A stretch of DNA of 64,000 nucleotides. Origin: Escallonia rubra (lineage: Eukaryota; Streptophyta; Magnoliopsida; Escalloniales; Escalloniaceae). The position numbers and the translations under genes were made by a program. How positions within the stretch are numbered: position 1 is the first letter of the stretch; every line of letters starts with the position of its first letter. Shown here piece after piece: positions 37,126 to 48,206 of this stretch. The notes beneath the pieces were generated by a model. It was not told the origin of the DNA. It saw only the letters and a list, made by a program, of their open reading frames with translations, and did not search any database. Where the stretch lies: positions 41,916-105,915 of the forward strand of contig JAVXUO010001720.1 in NCBI GenBank assembly GCA_033065855.1. The letters run 5' to 3'.

Positions 37126-38121
37126 ATGGTGGCTGTCCAAGGTGAGGAGGTGGATTTATTAAGGTTCTGAGGGTGCAGAGAATAAAGAAAGGGGATGCAG
37201 TGGTTTAGATTTGAGGGGTACCCTGTGCTTGGATAGGTGTATCACATACTAGCGTTTGGTTTGAAGCGTGTGTTGGGAGGCGCACAATGATCATTAGCAT
37301 GTCAAATTTTATAGTAGGATACTTTAGGCCAAGTTAGAATTCCTGGCCAAATTTTGTAATTTTCTGAAATCACATGTATTTTCTGAAATCAAATGATATT
37401 ACATTTCTACGCTAATCCATGCCAAGGTCTTTGGTGTACTTTGGTGTACATTAATGCTCACAAGGTCTCAGGTCCGCCGACTGATTTTACCATAGAGGCC
37501 AACGATAGATAATAACTTCCCCCCGATACAACCAAAGTACAGAGAATCAAAATTGATGGCGCATATGTTTGTAGTGCACCTGGTTTTCGCGAGGGCATTG
37601 TGGCTACAACCAAATTTTATTCAATAGAGAGGGGATTTCGAGGCCGAAGTGTGATGGGCTGGAATTCAGCTCTCCTGATTTAAGTGATTTAAGTGATGGG
37701 GCCTTCCTCGCTAGGCTGTTTCCATAGGAGGAGATTGTGGCTGCACTGAAAGCTTTGGTGTACTTTGGTGTGAGTGTGTGCACAGGAGATGGATTCCCAA
37801 AACCAAGCTTATATAAGACTACGGGAGCTGTCTTATTAGCGGTAATATGGAGCATGCGCCATAGCTTGATACTCTTACTCAGGACTTTATCGCACAACAA
37901 CATTTTGCTTCTTACTTTCCGTGACATAGGTGGCTATTTGGGTGGTGAAATGATGATGTGCGTAGTTGAGATTTTTGTGGTAGTCATTTTAGCTACAACT
38001 CACTGTGGATCTGTTTTTTTAGCATCACTTTAACATAATTTGATAGATTTAATTCAGCTATGAAATTGATGCTCGTCGATTGAATAATCATCGATTGGTT
38101 TTTCATGTTAAAGTAGGTTAA

Positions 38122-38564
38122 ATGGCTTCTGCTTCGGTGAACAGGGACGTTTCAGTCAACAGGCACTTCTTCAAGGTCATGATGCCTGGTTTTCATCCCG
38201 CACTTGTCTGTCCTCCCGCTCTCCCTATGTTTTCGCGTGTGTTAAAACTTTTATCTTTGGTTAAAAACTTACATGTATTACTGTATTATGAATATGTTAG
38301 GCCATACCGGTAGCATTTTGGCGATTGCTTACCACATTGAGATTTGAAGCAACTTTAACCAGCTGCAAGGGGTCATGGCTTGTTAAATTGAAGAAGAAGG
38401 TTGGCCAAGAGGTTCTTTGCTTCGAAGAGGGTTGGAACGAATTCGTGCAACAACATGACCTCCATCTAGGAGACTTTGTAGTCTTTCAACACATGGGGCA
38501 AATGCGTTTTCAAGTCAGCATGTTTGATCAAAGCACTTGTGAAAAGCCTTTCCCCCAATGTTGA
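38122..38564 (+). pseudogene. B3 DNA-binding domain fragment (REM type) captured by CACTA 2
   Basis: Two plus-strand exons encode a plant B3 domain of REM/VRN1 type, a transcription-factor DNA-binding fold. Exon 1 (38122 to about 38240) reads NRHFFKVMMPGFHPALVCPP, and exon 2 (about 38340-38564) reads ATLTSCKGSWLVKL, GWNEFVQQHDLHLGDFVVFQ, then FQVSMFDQSTCEKPF and a stop. The domain is complete apart from a few residues around the intron. Nothing beyond one B3 domain is present, while REM proteins are usually longer. The fragment lies inside CACTA 2 between intact subterminal arrays, so it is a transduplicated host gene piece. It could be expressed as a small B3 protein; there is no evidence either way. 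Confidence 0.8.
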
Positions 38565-38834
38565 ACTCTGAGGCGTAATTAGACAATATTTTAAATTAAT
38601 CGCATCGGATATGTACATTTTGAACAATGTTGTGAACATTGACTATTTGTTTGATAATTTTAGGTTGTTAATTGTGATTATTGATCGATGATTTGTTAAT
38701 CGATGATTTTAGATTGTTAATCGTGCATTTGATATATTGAGATTGTTGACGGAGGATGGGACCCAATTGGTTTGAATTTTTTATTACAGGTTTGGGCATT
38801 AAAAAATTAAAAAAATTTTAAAAATGACTTTAAC

Positions 38835-39130
38835 TTTTAGCGACGGATTAATTCCGTCGCTAAACATTTTATCCCGTCGCTAATTTCGTAAAAAAGAAAA
38901 TAAATTAAAGTACGTAAAACAGAATTAGCGACGGATATTCCGTCGCTAATTCAGAAATAAATCCGTCGCCAAACGTTCTATATTAGACGACGGATTTTAT
39001 AATTCCGTCGCAAAACTTTTAGCAACGGCCTTTTATACGAGGGACTTTTAGCGACGGTAATTTCATCGCTAAAAGTTTTAGAGACGGAACATAGGCCTTT
39101 AGCGACGGGAAAATCCGTCGCTAAAGGCCT
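38835..39130. repeat. CACTA 2 right subterminal repeats
   Basis: Repeated TTAGCGACGGAT and TTCCGTCGCTAA motifs, mirror-imaging the left array. Confidence 0.85.
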
Positions 39131-39147
39131 TATTCCTTGTAGTGCAT

Positions 39148-39480
39148 ACATATGCTGAGTTTGGCATAAGTCTCTTATGCCTACGGTTTTTAACATTTTT
39201 GCCTACGGATATACCGTAAGCCTTTTCTCCTCTGTGCCTACGGTTTTTAAAGACTTTTGCCTTCGGATATACCGTGGGCCTTTCTTCCTTTGTGCCTACG
39301 GTTTTAAGACTTTTACCTACAGGTATACCGGCAAACATTTTTCCCTTTTTCCCACGGTCATGCCGTTGGCATAGATACAACTTCTAGTGCTTTTTTGTTT
39401 GTACCCACGGTTTCTACTGTTGGCATATATGTCTAACAGAATTATAAAAAAGATATCCCAACGACACTTCCGTAGGCACA
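39148..39480. repeat. CACTA 1 left subterminal repeats, continued
   Basis: At least six copies of TGCCTACGGTTTTTAA or ATACCGT-type units, interrupted from the first part only by CACTA 2. This confirms that CACTA 2 landed within the subterminal array. Confidence 0.8.
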
Positions 39481-40580
39481 TGTTCTATTTCCTATTTTTT
39501 CTAGACCCATTTTTTTATTGGTACTAATTATTGCATCTAATTCATGTTAAAATAACTTGTAATTGTAAGTAGTACTAAACAATGGAGCACGGCTAAACTT
39601 CATAAAATCATGTGAATAAAATAATCGTCAAACACCTATTACATAGAAAAGACATCAATCTAGCCACTAAATTACAATAGCCATCATAAAGAGTTTACCA
39701 TCAAAATCGTAACCAAGATTCTTAAACATTTTCATGCTCTACTCACATATCTTAAGATATCCTAATGTCAACCACACTCAATTGCAAACCACGAACAACT
39801 CAAGGGAACGCGTCTTGCTTCGCATGGTTTGCTTCCTGCCATCACAACCATCCTGTAAAATGTGACACGCCAATCACATATTACTCGAAGTCGTACAAAA
39901 CAAGGAGCTTGAAGTAAAAGGGGGGATGCTATACCGATCCAAATGTATTCTCAAGAACATAAACAACAAAAATTAGAGCACATATCCATGACCAAGCACA
40001 AGGAGGAGCCAAGGAAAATATAAAGCAGTTGTGTAGCAAATCAAACATAATAATCTTAATAAGATAATGAGAACAATTCAAATTCTCTCCGAGCAAGGAA
40101 AATGATAGTATACTAATACTGAAAATGAGCAAAATGACTTTTAAGAGATGAATAAATAGGAAAAATAGAATACATCAAAGAATTTACCGAATAAGATGAG
40201 ATAATGAAGATGTAGGAATGTCATTATACAAGTGTGAATTGTAGAGAGATTTTTCTTTTGCTCCAGGCTCCTCTGCACGAATGATGATTGCTGTGAACTA
40301 ATCTGTGGAAAACCGGAATAAGAAAATAATGATAAATAACATTAGATTCACAACTAAAATATGACTAGAAGGAGAAGAACCAAAACAATCAAGTTCTATA
40401 TTATAGACAAATCAAGAACGGAACGGGGGCATACCACATCTCCGGAGCTATAGGAGGCTCAAAACTAATAGTCAAAATTAAATAATCCATTTCGATACCT
40501 GCCATTCCTAGGTAAGAAATACCAACTATAAGTGTAACTTGGTGAAAAAGCATCACCAAAACTATCAGTTCCTAAACAAC
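39481..40580. other. CACTA 1 interior, no gene recognised
   Basis: AT-rich text with no domain-bearing frame. It may contain introns of a captured minus-strand gene whose exon-like parts lie at 40593-40802 and 42331-42463. Confidence 0.35.
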
Positions 40581-40592
40581 CTCTTGTATCAA

Positions 40593-40802
40593 TCATTTTC
40601 TCATTGAGAATCGTCTAAGATGCATTGACACAAACAACAATTCCACGTTCAGGCATACCTTCACGATACAAGACTGCATGTCCACGGTTGACAACATCTC
40701 AACTTTCTTCCTAAACTCAAGTTTGGAGACTTCAACAGATAGTAATTCCATGGGAATCTTTCCAAATAAGCAGCACTCTCCAACATTCACTGTGAGATAC
40801 AA
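40593..40802 (-). other. Exon-like minus-strand fragment in CACTA 1
   Basis: The minus strand reads NVGECCLFGKIPMELLSVEV and further charged text, with an acceptor-like CAG-side at about 40795 and a GT donor-like site near 40662. Codon use and splice-like edges suggest a captured host exon. I do not recognise the family. Confidence 0.35.
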
Positions 40803-41621
40803 ATGGAATCACATGTGAGAGAGCTTTTGCATAAAAAAATGAAGAAAAAAGGTGAAACATGCATTGCCCATAAACCAAACAGAAGGCAATGGTACTGACA
40901 TGTATATTGGTAGTACAGTAAGGAATGCAATTAGAGCTAGCTTCACGAGATACGGAGTTAAACATGAAACTAGTCGTGATTAGAGATTAATGCTAAAACA
41001 GCTAGTATTTTTGAATCTACCTTCTTATAATATTAAATAGGGGTGTAAGCCGTGGTGTCCATTCCACAATACATGCTGACATCTCCTATTGGTATCTTGA
41101 AGGTGGCAGCTAGCTAACAATCTCAATTAATTACTTGAGAAGTTGATTCCATCCAAGTATCCCTGTCTCTCTTTCTAAATCCTCTTCTTCTTGTCACGCC
41201 AGTCTATCATCTCGTGCAAAAAATTATACATGCTATTTTCAAACTTTAAATAATATGTATATCTATACAAACTAGTTATTTTAACATTCACGGCCCTACC
41301 AGATGAAAAGGCAGGGAGACTGGTTCATTTCAGTACACTACAAAGGCTTAATGACGGTAGTTAACCTGTGATGTCTGTTAGAGCATTGAACTGCCATTGT
41401 GGTATCAGCTAAGCGATGCTTAGGTTTTGTTATTGGTGGTCCTTTTGTTATTGGTGGGTCTGAGAGAGGAACTGTTTGTCCAAATCATCCGCACTGTGAC
41501 GGGCGCCTTCTGAGAAAAGTTTCATCTAACTCCAGTCTACTGTTGAATCGGATTTATGCTCTCACTTTATAATTGCTCCTGTCTATTAATAACTTTTGAC
41601 TGCTTAATGTACTTGTAATAG

Positions 41622-41931
41622 TATATGGAAGCAGACCTATACAAGCAGCTCGCTTATTTCTGCCATGCTTTGGATACTAAACGTTGCATTGACAAGGTTC
41701 GAACTCGCTTCATATCATCTATAATAAATATTAGCACATACCCTCATACTGGAAATTCGCCTAAACCCCTTATGCTGTTGCAAGTTTCAGATTGAGGCCA
41801 CTATCAGAATACCAGTTGAAAAAGAACTTGCCAGAATACGACCTCTCGTTGAATTGGCAATATGGTTGGGTGCAATTGAAGAACCTTATGATGACAATTT
41901 GATTGTTATACATATATCAATCGAGGTTTTC
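41622..41931 (+). other. Two exon-like plus-strand fragments in CACTA 1
   Basis: The first exon-like block reads MEADLYKQLAYFCHALDTKR and ends AAG|GTTCG near 41697. After a pyrimidine-rich tract and CAG, the second (about 41791-41925) reads IEATIRIPVEKELARIRPLV, then ELAIWLGAIEEPYDDN, and ends GAG|GTTTT. The splice-site context and continuous frame suggest captured exons of a host gene I cannot name. Confidence 0.45.
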
Positions 41932-42330
41932 TCTCCTTTTCTTTTTTTCTACTAGCCTCGTTTGCTTTTTTCCTGATTTTCTCCCTGAGCAAGGCGATGC
42001 CGTGTAAATATTGTACAATATAGTAATGTTGATTCCTTTGGGCATAGGTTCATATCATGTACAGAGATTGATACTCTTATTTCAATAGCAATACCTGATT
42101 AAGAGTGATTTACTCACCACTAACATGCAACTAATTCCTTTCTTTCTCAATTAATTCCACACAAGAAAACCCCAAATTCACATTCTCGGTTGATTAAACA
42201 GATAAAAAGGCACGAAAAAAAACCTAACTCTCAATCAGTCCTACACATATAAGGACGTTCACCTACATACACATTTATAAATCTACAAAATATCGACAGT
42301 TCGAAGGCGATTGAATATTTACCTGTGGCG

Positions 42331-42463
42331 GCGAGAGAGGAGAGAGAGAGGGGCGGCGGCGGCGGAGTGCAGCGCGGCAGCGGCAGCGGGCAGAGAAGCG
42401 CAGCAGCGACGGCAGCGAGAAGAGCAGCGGCGGAGATGGCAGGTGTGACAGGGGCTGCATCGT
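42331..42463 (-). other. Possible captured first exon, GC-rich
   Basis: The minus strand gives MQPLSHLPSPPLLFSLPSLL, then an Arg/Ala/Ser-rich stretch ending at CAG|GTAAAT, a good splice donor. The composition resembles an organelle transit peptide. It follows a pyrimidine-rich CTCTCTCTCTC leader typical of plant 5' UTRs. It could be the first exon of the same captured gene as 40593-40802. Confidence 0.4.
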
Positions 42464-42819
42464 GTTTGTGTGATGAGAGTGAGAGAGAGAGAGGGGAGCA
42501 GATCTGGTTCTCAGAACAAATTTGTGTTTATCATACAAATTACGTACATCCTAATTTTTATGCCCGCTAATTTTTTTGATAAGTTTTCATGCCCGCCTAA
42601 TTAACCCACAAATTTTTAGACCGCTAATTTTTTTCTGATAAGTTTTCATGTCCGCCGAATTAACTTGCCAATTTTTACGCTAATCTCAACGATTGTGAGC
42701 CGTGGCTTTGACCCTGTCAATTTTTACTCCAATCTCCATGATTATGAGTCGTGAGCTTTGACCCTCGTCAATTATCTTGAATATAAGTCAACAGTTTGCA
42801 TAATAACATTTGTATCAAC

Positions 42820-43100
42820 GGGTCTTTGTGTACCGTTGGCGTTTTCGTCATCACTCACCTCTCAACCCTTACCCCCTACTGTCATGCCCCCCCCCCCCCC
42901 CCCCCAATTTCTTTCCTTACGAGCTTTCCACCACCGCACAATTCCTTATCCACCCTTCAACCACTGGTCGATCAACCCCACACGTCCCTACCACCCCCTA
43001 CTCATCATCCACCAACACACACACATACAAAGAGAGAGACACAAATACCCCGTCTACCCCCCCCCCTCCCCCCAACCACCTGATCACCACCATCAACTTT
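42820..43100. repeat. C-rich low-complexity block with a run of 19 C
   Basis: A 19-base C run at 42887-42905 is followed by CCACC, ACACAC and CCCCC-rich text. The overlapping proline-rich frames in all three phases are not genes. Confidence 0.75.
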
Positions 43101-43746
43101 CCTTCACTGCCTAATTGCTTGAAATTGGAGACGAGCTGGCCACCATCACAGAAGAATTAAGTGCAGTGTGATATGTGTGAAAAGAAAAGAAATGAGATTA
43201 AGGGATGATATAACTCTCACAATAGTAGAGGTGGATGGGTTTCCACTGCCGCAGTTGGATTTACCAGAATAAATTGATCTACCACCATCATGGTTGCGGT
43301 CGTTGAGCCTATCACCACCGTCATTAGTGATTAGTTGATGGAGCTCATGGTTGGGTGATCGGTGGGTAGTGGGCATGTGCCTAGTGGAGGTAGTGGGTAT
43401 TGATTGTGGTAGTAGTAGCGATTAGTGTCGGTGGGCAGTGAAGAGTAATTGGTGGGCAGTGGAGATGGGTTGGTGGTGATCGTGACCGGGGTGACTGTAA
43501 TTTCTGAGGTGGTTGTTGTTGTTGTATAGTAGTGGTCGATATTTAAGACGTTAAAATGGCAGTTATTATTTCAAAGATTAAAGTCAGACTTTTAGCCAAT
43601 TTGCTTGTGACAACTAATATTTGCTTTTAAGAAAAAATTAAAAATCTTAAAATTTTGGATTATGACTTTGGAAGGCAATTAGCTATCAATCGAACCCAAA
43701 TACATGTAATATTAATAAGCCAATGGTTTACCAATAACCACTGGCA
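43101..43746. other. CACTA 1 interior, GGTGGT-rich
   Basis: G-rich text with GTGGTAGTAG and TTGGTGGGCAGTGG motifs, the complement-like counterpart of the CCA-rich blocks elsewhere in the window. No gene seen. Confidence 0.4.
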
Positions 43747-44075
43747 TAACAAATTTTGTGCCAACGGGCTATTGTGTATCGTTGGCATAACAACACTTGT
43801 GCCCACGGGCCCTTGTGTACCGTTGGCATAACAACACTTGTGCCCACGGGTCCTTGGGTACCGTTGGCATAACAACACTTGTGCCCACGGGCCATTGTTA
43901 CCGTTGGCATAACAATACTTGTGTCCACGGGCCCTTGTGTACCGTTGGCATAACAACACTTGTGCCCACGGGCCCTTGTGTACCGTTGGCATAACAACAC
44001 TTGTGCCAACGGGCCATTGTTACCGTTGGCATAACAACACTTGTGCCCACGGGCCCTTGTGTACCGTTGGCTTTT
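43747..44075. repeat. CACTA 1 right subterminal array, eight 41/39-bp units
   Basis: Head-to-tail units of the form AACAACACTTGTGCCCACGG then GCCCTTGTGTACCGTTGGCAT, starting near 43747, 43788, 43829, 43870, 43909, 43950, 43991 and 44030. Two of the eight are 2 bp shorter (CATTGTTACC). An isolated unit lies near 42806-42846. Open frames across the array are artefacts of the repeat. Confidence 0.9.
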
Positions 44076-44545
44076 TCGTCACTATAGAGCTCTTTTCTTG
44101 TAGTGGTTATAAGGCTGGTCTGAACCTGCGGAATTATGCAGGGCTAGTACCCAAGTGGACTAGAAATTTTATTGGTGGGCGCCCCAAAGTGATGCTATCT
44201 GAACAAAGAAATGTTCGTGGCACATCATTTTGAGTTGTGACCAACAGATGATGTCCGTCGGTTAGATATAGAGGTGGTTAAGGTGTATATTGGTTTTTTT
44301 TTTTTCAGTAGCTTGTTAATTGTTAACATATATAGGAGGTGCTACTCTTGCTTGGTACCTGTCACTGGTATATTTCATTCCCATATCAACTCAGTCACTT
44401 CATCTCTGCCTGGATCGAGCCTTCCATGTGATAAACTTTAAATGTTATGTATTTGTGCCTGTTTGAATATTATATTTCTTGTAAGTCAAAATACTATGCA
44501 ATAATATGTGAAGGTCAGCCTCCGGGTCGGAGCCACGGCATCTTT

Positions 44546-44557
44546 GTTATCAGAGCC
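44546..44557 (+). promoter_or_regulatory. Degenerate primer-binding site after the LTR
   Basis: GTTATCAGAGCC lies 5 bp after the LTR end at 44540 and differs little from TGGTATCAGAGCC of initiator-Met tRNA sites. This implies the start of an internal region. Confidence 0.55.
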
Positions 44558-46632
44558 TAGACTTAAGATTATGTAGACTCCCCGGCCTAAGTTTTTAGTG
44601 ATCACATTTTATATGTTTGGAATAGTGTATAGGATCTAGCTTTTGTTATGCCTTGCCTTGAAACGTACATTTCCATAAGTAATTTATCTAGATTGTTAAA
44701 CATTTTATAAACGCGGAGTAAATGCAGTTGAACTATTTATCTATTCCTTCAGGATGTTTTCACACCTTCGATGCTTTGTACGTATATGGTCTGCTTCTTG
44801 ATGGTCGTGGTTATGATTTTGCTTTATATTCATACCATCAGATGATGGTCGCGGTTATGATTTTGCCAGCTGCTTCCACGTTCAACAGTTATGCCAACTT
44901 TGTTTGTGTTTCATAAGTTTTTTTTAACTGACCTCAGTGTGAAACTTTTCTCGGATATCTACGTGGATGTAATACAATTTGGTGGTACATTTGATTTGTC
45001 TAGTGTCAAAAAGCGAAAAAGATTTTGTTAGTTGTTTTAAGAGCATTTGAGGCGTGGACAAGAGATAGTGTTCTTAACACAGGTATAAAAACAGTATTGT
45101 TGCCAACACAAGTACTTTCATCACAGTTAATGCGTAAACACGTGGCATGACGAGAACCGTGAAAAGTGCCTTGATGTGGGAAGTGGAAATAAGCACGTCT
45201 ATTATGGTTAATGATGAGATAATAGTTACTGATAGTGGAATGAAAAGATAAGTGGATTTGGAAAAGCACGCGGGAAGCAAAAATTCAAATGAGTCATACA
45301 GAGAGGAAAAACCACTAACAGGTATAACAAAATCGGCGATAATGGATAACGAGAAGACAAGGCAAGAAAATCGGTAGCAACGGTTGATAAGCGGTTTCTG
45401 GAGTGGAGAACTGTCAACACTATTGAAGAGACTTCGAACGGAAACGACCGATCGTGGAGTCTAAGAAGTTATTCTTAATAAAGATAAGGATAAACAGTTA
45501 CAGAAAGGAAACGGTTATGACGAACAAGTATAAAAGATTAGCAGAACAACGAGGAAATAGGTCATCAAATCCACAAACAAAACTAGACTTACGAAAGATA
45601 GTCTGTAATGTTTTAGCCAATTTCTTTTATCTAGTTTCTTAAATGATCTGTCTTGTATCGATAGAAAATCCCGTACGTTGCCATACTTGTGTTCATTGTA
45701 CTATAAGGATTGTCTTCACCATTTCAGTGGGCGCACCAGTTTTAGATCTATTCAGTGTATTATCGTTAGTTAGTTTTCATTTTTAACGAAGTCCTCAGGC
45801 TCAAGAGGCAAAAAGATCCCACACTGTTTATCAGTTGTGTCACAGGCACACGATCGATAGTGAGTTTGCCCAGCGGCGCAAACTAGTATATACATGTTTA
45901 TTAATTTTGAATGTTTTAAAGGGTGTATGACATAGAGTTGTGACATAACTCACAGTGTCTTTAGAGGTCAATTTCTGGGAAATGGAATGAATTGAACCAT
46001 CGACTTATGACTTTGATACCCAAAACTCTACGGTGGGCTCGCGCATAGCATTATTACTTCTGTATTTGGGAGCGTAACAAATTAAAACGCATACTTATAA
46101 GTGAAGATTAGCTATCTATAGGTCTATGATTGCGCTTTGTTATTTGGTCTAGTACTAGTATTAGCATAATCATAACGAGTGCAAAAATAAAGTTGATAAT
46201 ATCAATTTTGTTAAAAAAAAAACAAGCATTACGGATAAGTATTTATTATTACATTCGATAAAATGAATCCTAAATTACCGAAAAATAAGTTAGTTATGCG
46301 TATGACAAAATAAGTTAGCAAAATTTTATTATCATATCAAACCTTTTTTTTTTTTTTGGTGAAAGTCCAATATTATTGCTTGTAAAAGTTAACTGTTCAG
46401 TACATTCTTGGTATCTGCCAACTCTACTACTATACAGTCTATACCACACTACACTCCCACATTATCTACTTTACACCATGACGAAAGAAAAAAAAGGAAT
46501 AACAAATAGACTGTTGGCCAATCCCCTTTATGTCTTCATGGATCCCCCATGCTGTACATAGTCTTCTATTGTTCTCTGTGTCTGGCACCTTATTCCAGCT
46601 TTTTACACGCCATTGGATGATCTGCTTTATTA
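44558..46632. other. Intergenic DNA, possibly decayed gypsy 5' internal region
   Basis: No gag-like frame or zinc knuckle found. Short frames near 45000-45640 on both strands overlap each other and show no domain. The rest is AT-rich. Confidence 0.4.
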
Positions 46633-46637
46633 GCTGA

Positions 46638-47037
46638 TGATATATCTCAAATATACTCCCAATAATTGGGGAATACCGGCACTCTCAGTCATACTAGGAC
46701 ATTGGGGATTATCTTATCAGAGATCGTGACGTGATCCTCAAGGAACCTAACACGATCCTAACACATCTAGCCTACGGCCCAGTCCTACTAGGGCTCTTCT
46801 TCCTACCACTATATAAAGGGGTCTACCCCCCCCCCCCTCCCCAGGTATGGGACGACTACACAACTACACACATTCATGCTTTTTCAGAGTCATTATCATG
46901 TAGCTGCGCTCTGACTTAAGCATCGGAGAGTTCTCCGCCGGGAACCCCACCCGGCGGTCACTCGTTTTCTGTCTTGCAGGTCATCGGTCCAGGCTCGGGT
47001 TCCGCAACGTACGCGGGACATATTTTAAGCAGCAACA
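46638..47037 (+). repeat. 5' LTR of the LARD element
   Basis: 400 bp, TG...CA ends. It contains a TATA-like CTATATAAAGG at 46809-46819 followed by a C-run. Transcription probably starts shortly downstream. Confidence 0.93.
46809..46819 (+). promoter_or_regulatory. TATA box in the LARD 5' LTR
   Basis: CTATATAAAGG, conserved in the other LTR at 52077-52087; a typical plant LTR promoter core. Confidence 0.7.
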
Positions 47038-47040
47038 TTT

Positions 47041-47057
47041 TGGCGCCATCCGTGGGA
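47041..47057 (+). promoter_or_regulatory. Primer-binding site of the LARD element
   Basis: TGGCGCCATCCGTGGGA lies 3 nt after the LTR end. It begins with the TGG expected to pair with a tRNA CCA end, and is similar to sites in plant gypsy elements. Confidence 0.75.
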
Positions 47058-47490
47058 CCCGCCAGCCTAGCCGTTTGACCTCAAGAAAACTCAAACAGTT
47101 GTTTCGTGAGCGGTCAGCGACAGCGTGTCGGAACCACCAACACAAGTGCAGCCGCCGCGGGTCTCCAATTCAATTACCATCACAGTTCAGAATTTTCAGA
47201 TATTGGCCACACAGCACCGTCACAAGTTTCTACCGTCAGGCCGTGCCGCCACCACCATCAGACGACAATTAGGCAGCACCGCCTAAACCAAAATTACAAG
47301 GCAGCGCCAATGGAGTCATGACCACCAGGACCAGCCGCGCGCCACAGCAGGATTGCCGTATCAACAAAGAAGATCTTACACAGGCAACCAAACCACAAAA
47401 ATAAAAAAAGAAGCAGCGCTGTCGGGGCCGCCGAAGCTTAGCGGCGTAACCCTTCGTCGGTGCCAATCGGCGCAACCACTGGAATCGAGC

Positions 47491-47570
47491 AACAGAAGGC
47501 CAGAGCAGATACAAAAAACATCCCAAAGAAAACAGAAGGCCAGAGCAGATACAAAAAACATCCCAAAGAA
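47491..47570 (+). repeat. 40-bp tandem duplication in the LARD interior
   Basis: Two exact-looking 40-bp units, each starting AACAGAAGGCCAGAGCAGAT. Confidence 0.9.
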
Positions 47571-48206
47571 AAAAGGAAGAAGACAGGACAGCAACATCTT
47601 CGTCGCCGTCTACAGTACCGGCACGGCAAGCGCCAATCGGCGCTACCGCCGCTACCATCTGCCAAAGGTCACCATCGTCAACACCGGCGACAAAGAGGTC
47701 AACACCACACATAGCCAATACGGGGCCACCTCGCCATCGTCATATCTGCTCCGCCCCCATCAAGCAGCGACACACCTCGCCAACAAGCTTTCCGACAACG
47801 CAACCCGATGTCGCGCCGGCCAAGTCGAACGACTTCATGGTCGACAGCCACAAATCACTGCACCGCCGTTCACCGCAATGGCCATACAGCCACCACTGGG
47901 CCATCCATAATCACAGGCCTGAGGCCACCGTCAAGATCAGTCACCGCTGGCCTCTTTCTATTGTTGTCTTCTCTGGCGTCATCAACCCAAAAAAAAAAGA
48001 AGGAAAGAAAGAAGGCAAGATGAAGCAGATCGCCGGCGTGGTGTCACTGTCACCTCTTTTGGCAAAGCACCGGTTCCGCACCCAGCGACCTTCTTAAACG
48101 TCGCCTCGTTCACCGCGAGAAAACGGCGACGGCGCCGATTCGCCACCAGCTCCCAGAGATTGCGCCTTGCTTTTGCGCTAGCCAAAGCCCTGACGCCACG
48201 GTCGGT

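Larger units (their letters stand above)
36077..39144. mobile_element. CACTA transposon 2, nested, carries a B3 domain
   Basis: Begins CACCACAAGAAAAT at 36077 and ends ATTCCTTGTAGTG at 39144, with target duplication CAT (36074-36076 and 39145-39147). The first TIR base triplet is CACCA rather than CACTA, a one-base change. Subterminal repeats are TTAGCGACGGAA / TTCCGTCGCTAA, unlike those of CACTA 1, so it belongs to a different family. It has no transposase. The 3,068-bp body holds a TG-rich stretch and a captured B3-domain gene fragment. Confidence 0.92.
35906..44105. mobile_element. CACTA transposon 1 (non-autonomous, 8.2 kb)
   Basis: Begins CACTACAAGAAAA at 35906 and ends TTTTCTTGTAGTG at 44105, with a 3-bp target duplication GTT on each side (35903-35905 and 44106-44108). 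Subterminal repeats built on TGCCTACGGTA (left) and TACCGTTGGCAT (right) flank the core. No TNPA or TNPD coding region was seen. It holds a second CACTA element (36077-39144) and exon-like host fragments near 40.6, 41.7 and 42.4 kb. Without the nested element it would be about 5.1 kb. Confidence 0.92.
34264..44540 (+). repeat. Gypsy LTR, split by a CACTA insertion
   Basis: The LTR starts TGTAATACCTAAAATAAT at 34264, right after the gypsy pol end. It runs to 35905, resumes at 44109 after the CACTA element, and ends ...CGGGTCGGAGCCACGGCA at 44540. The reconstructed length is about 2,074 bp. It shares motifs with the remnant at 1080-2264. A tRNA primer-site-like sequence follows at 44546, so internal-type sequence flanks this LTR on both sides. 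Confidence 0.75.

Noticed and set aside
36753..37140. 119- and 122-codon His/Thr-rich frames on the minus strand
   Set aside because: They lie over TG-rich simple sequence and are open in several phases.
42758..43160. Three overlapping proline-rich frames of 95-118 codons
   Set aside because: All three phases are open because of C-runs and CCA repeats; not genes.
43747..44075. Regular 41-bp direct repeats looking like a CRISPR array
   Set aside because: Units are head-to-tail without unique spacers, in plant DNA, at the end of a CACTA element; they are subterminal repeats.
35906..44105. Autonomous CACTA element
   Set aside because: No TNPA or TNPD-like coding found on either strand.
47353..47910. 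185-codon open frame in the LARD interior
   Set aside because: Low-complexity composition, overlapping frames on both strands and no domain; most likely a by-product of GC-rich repeats.
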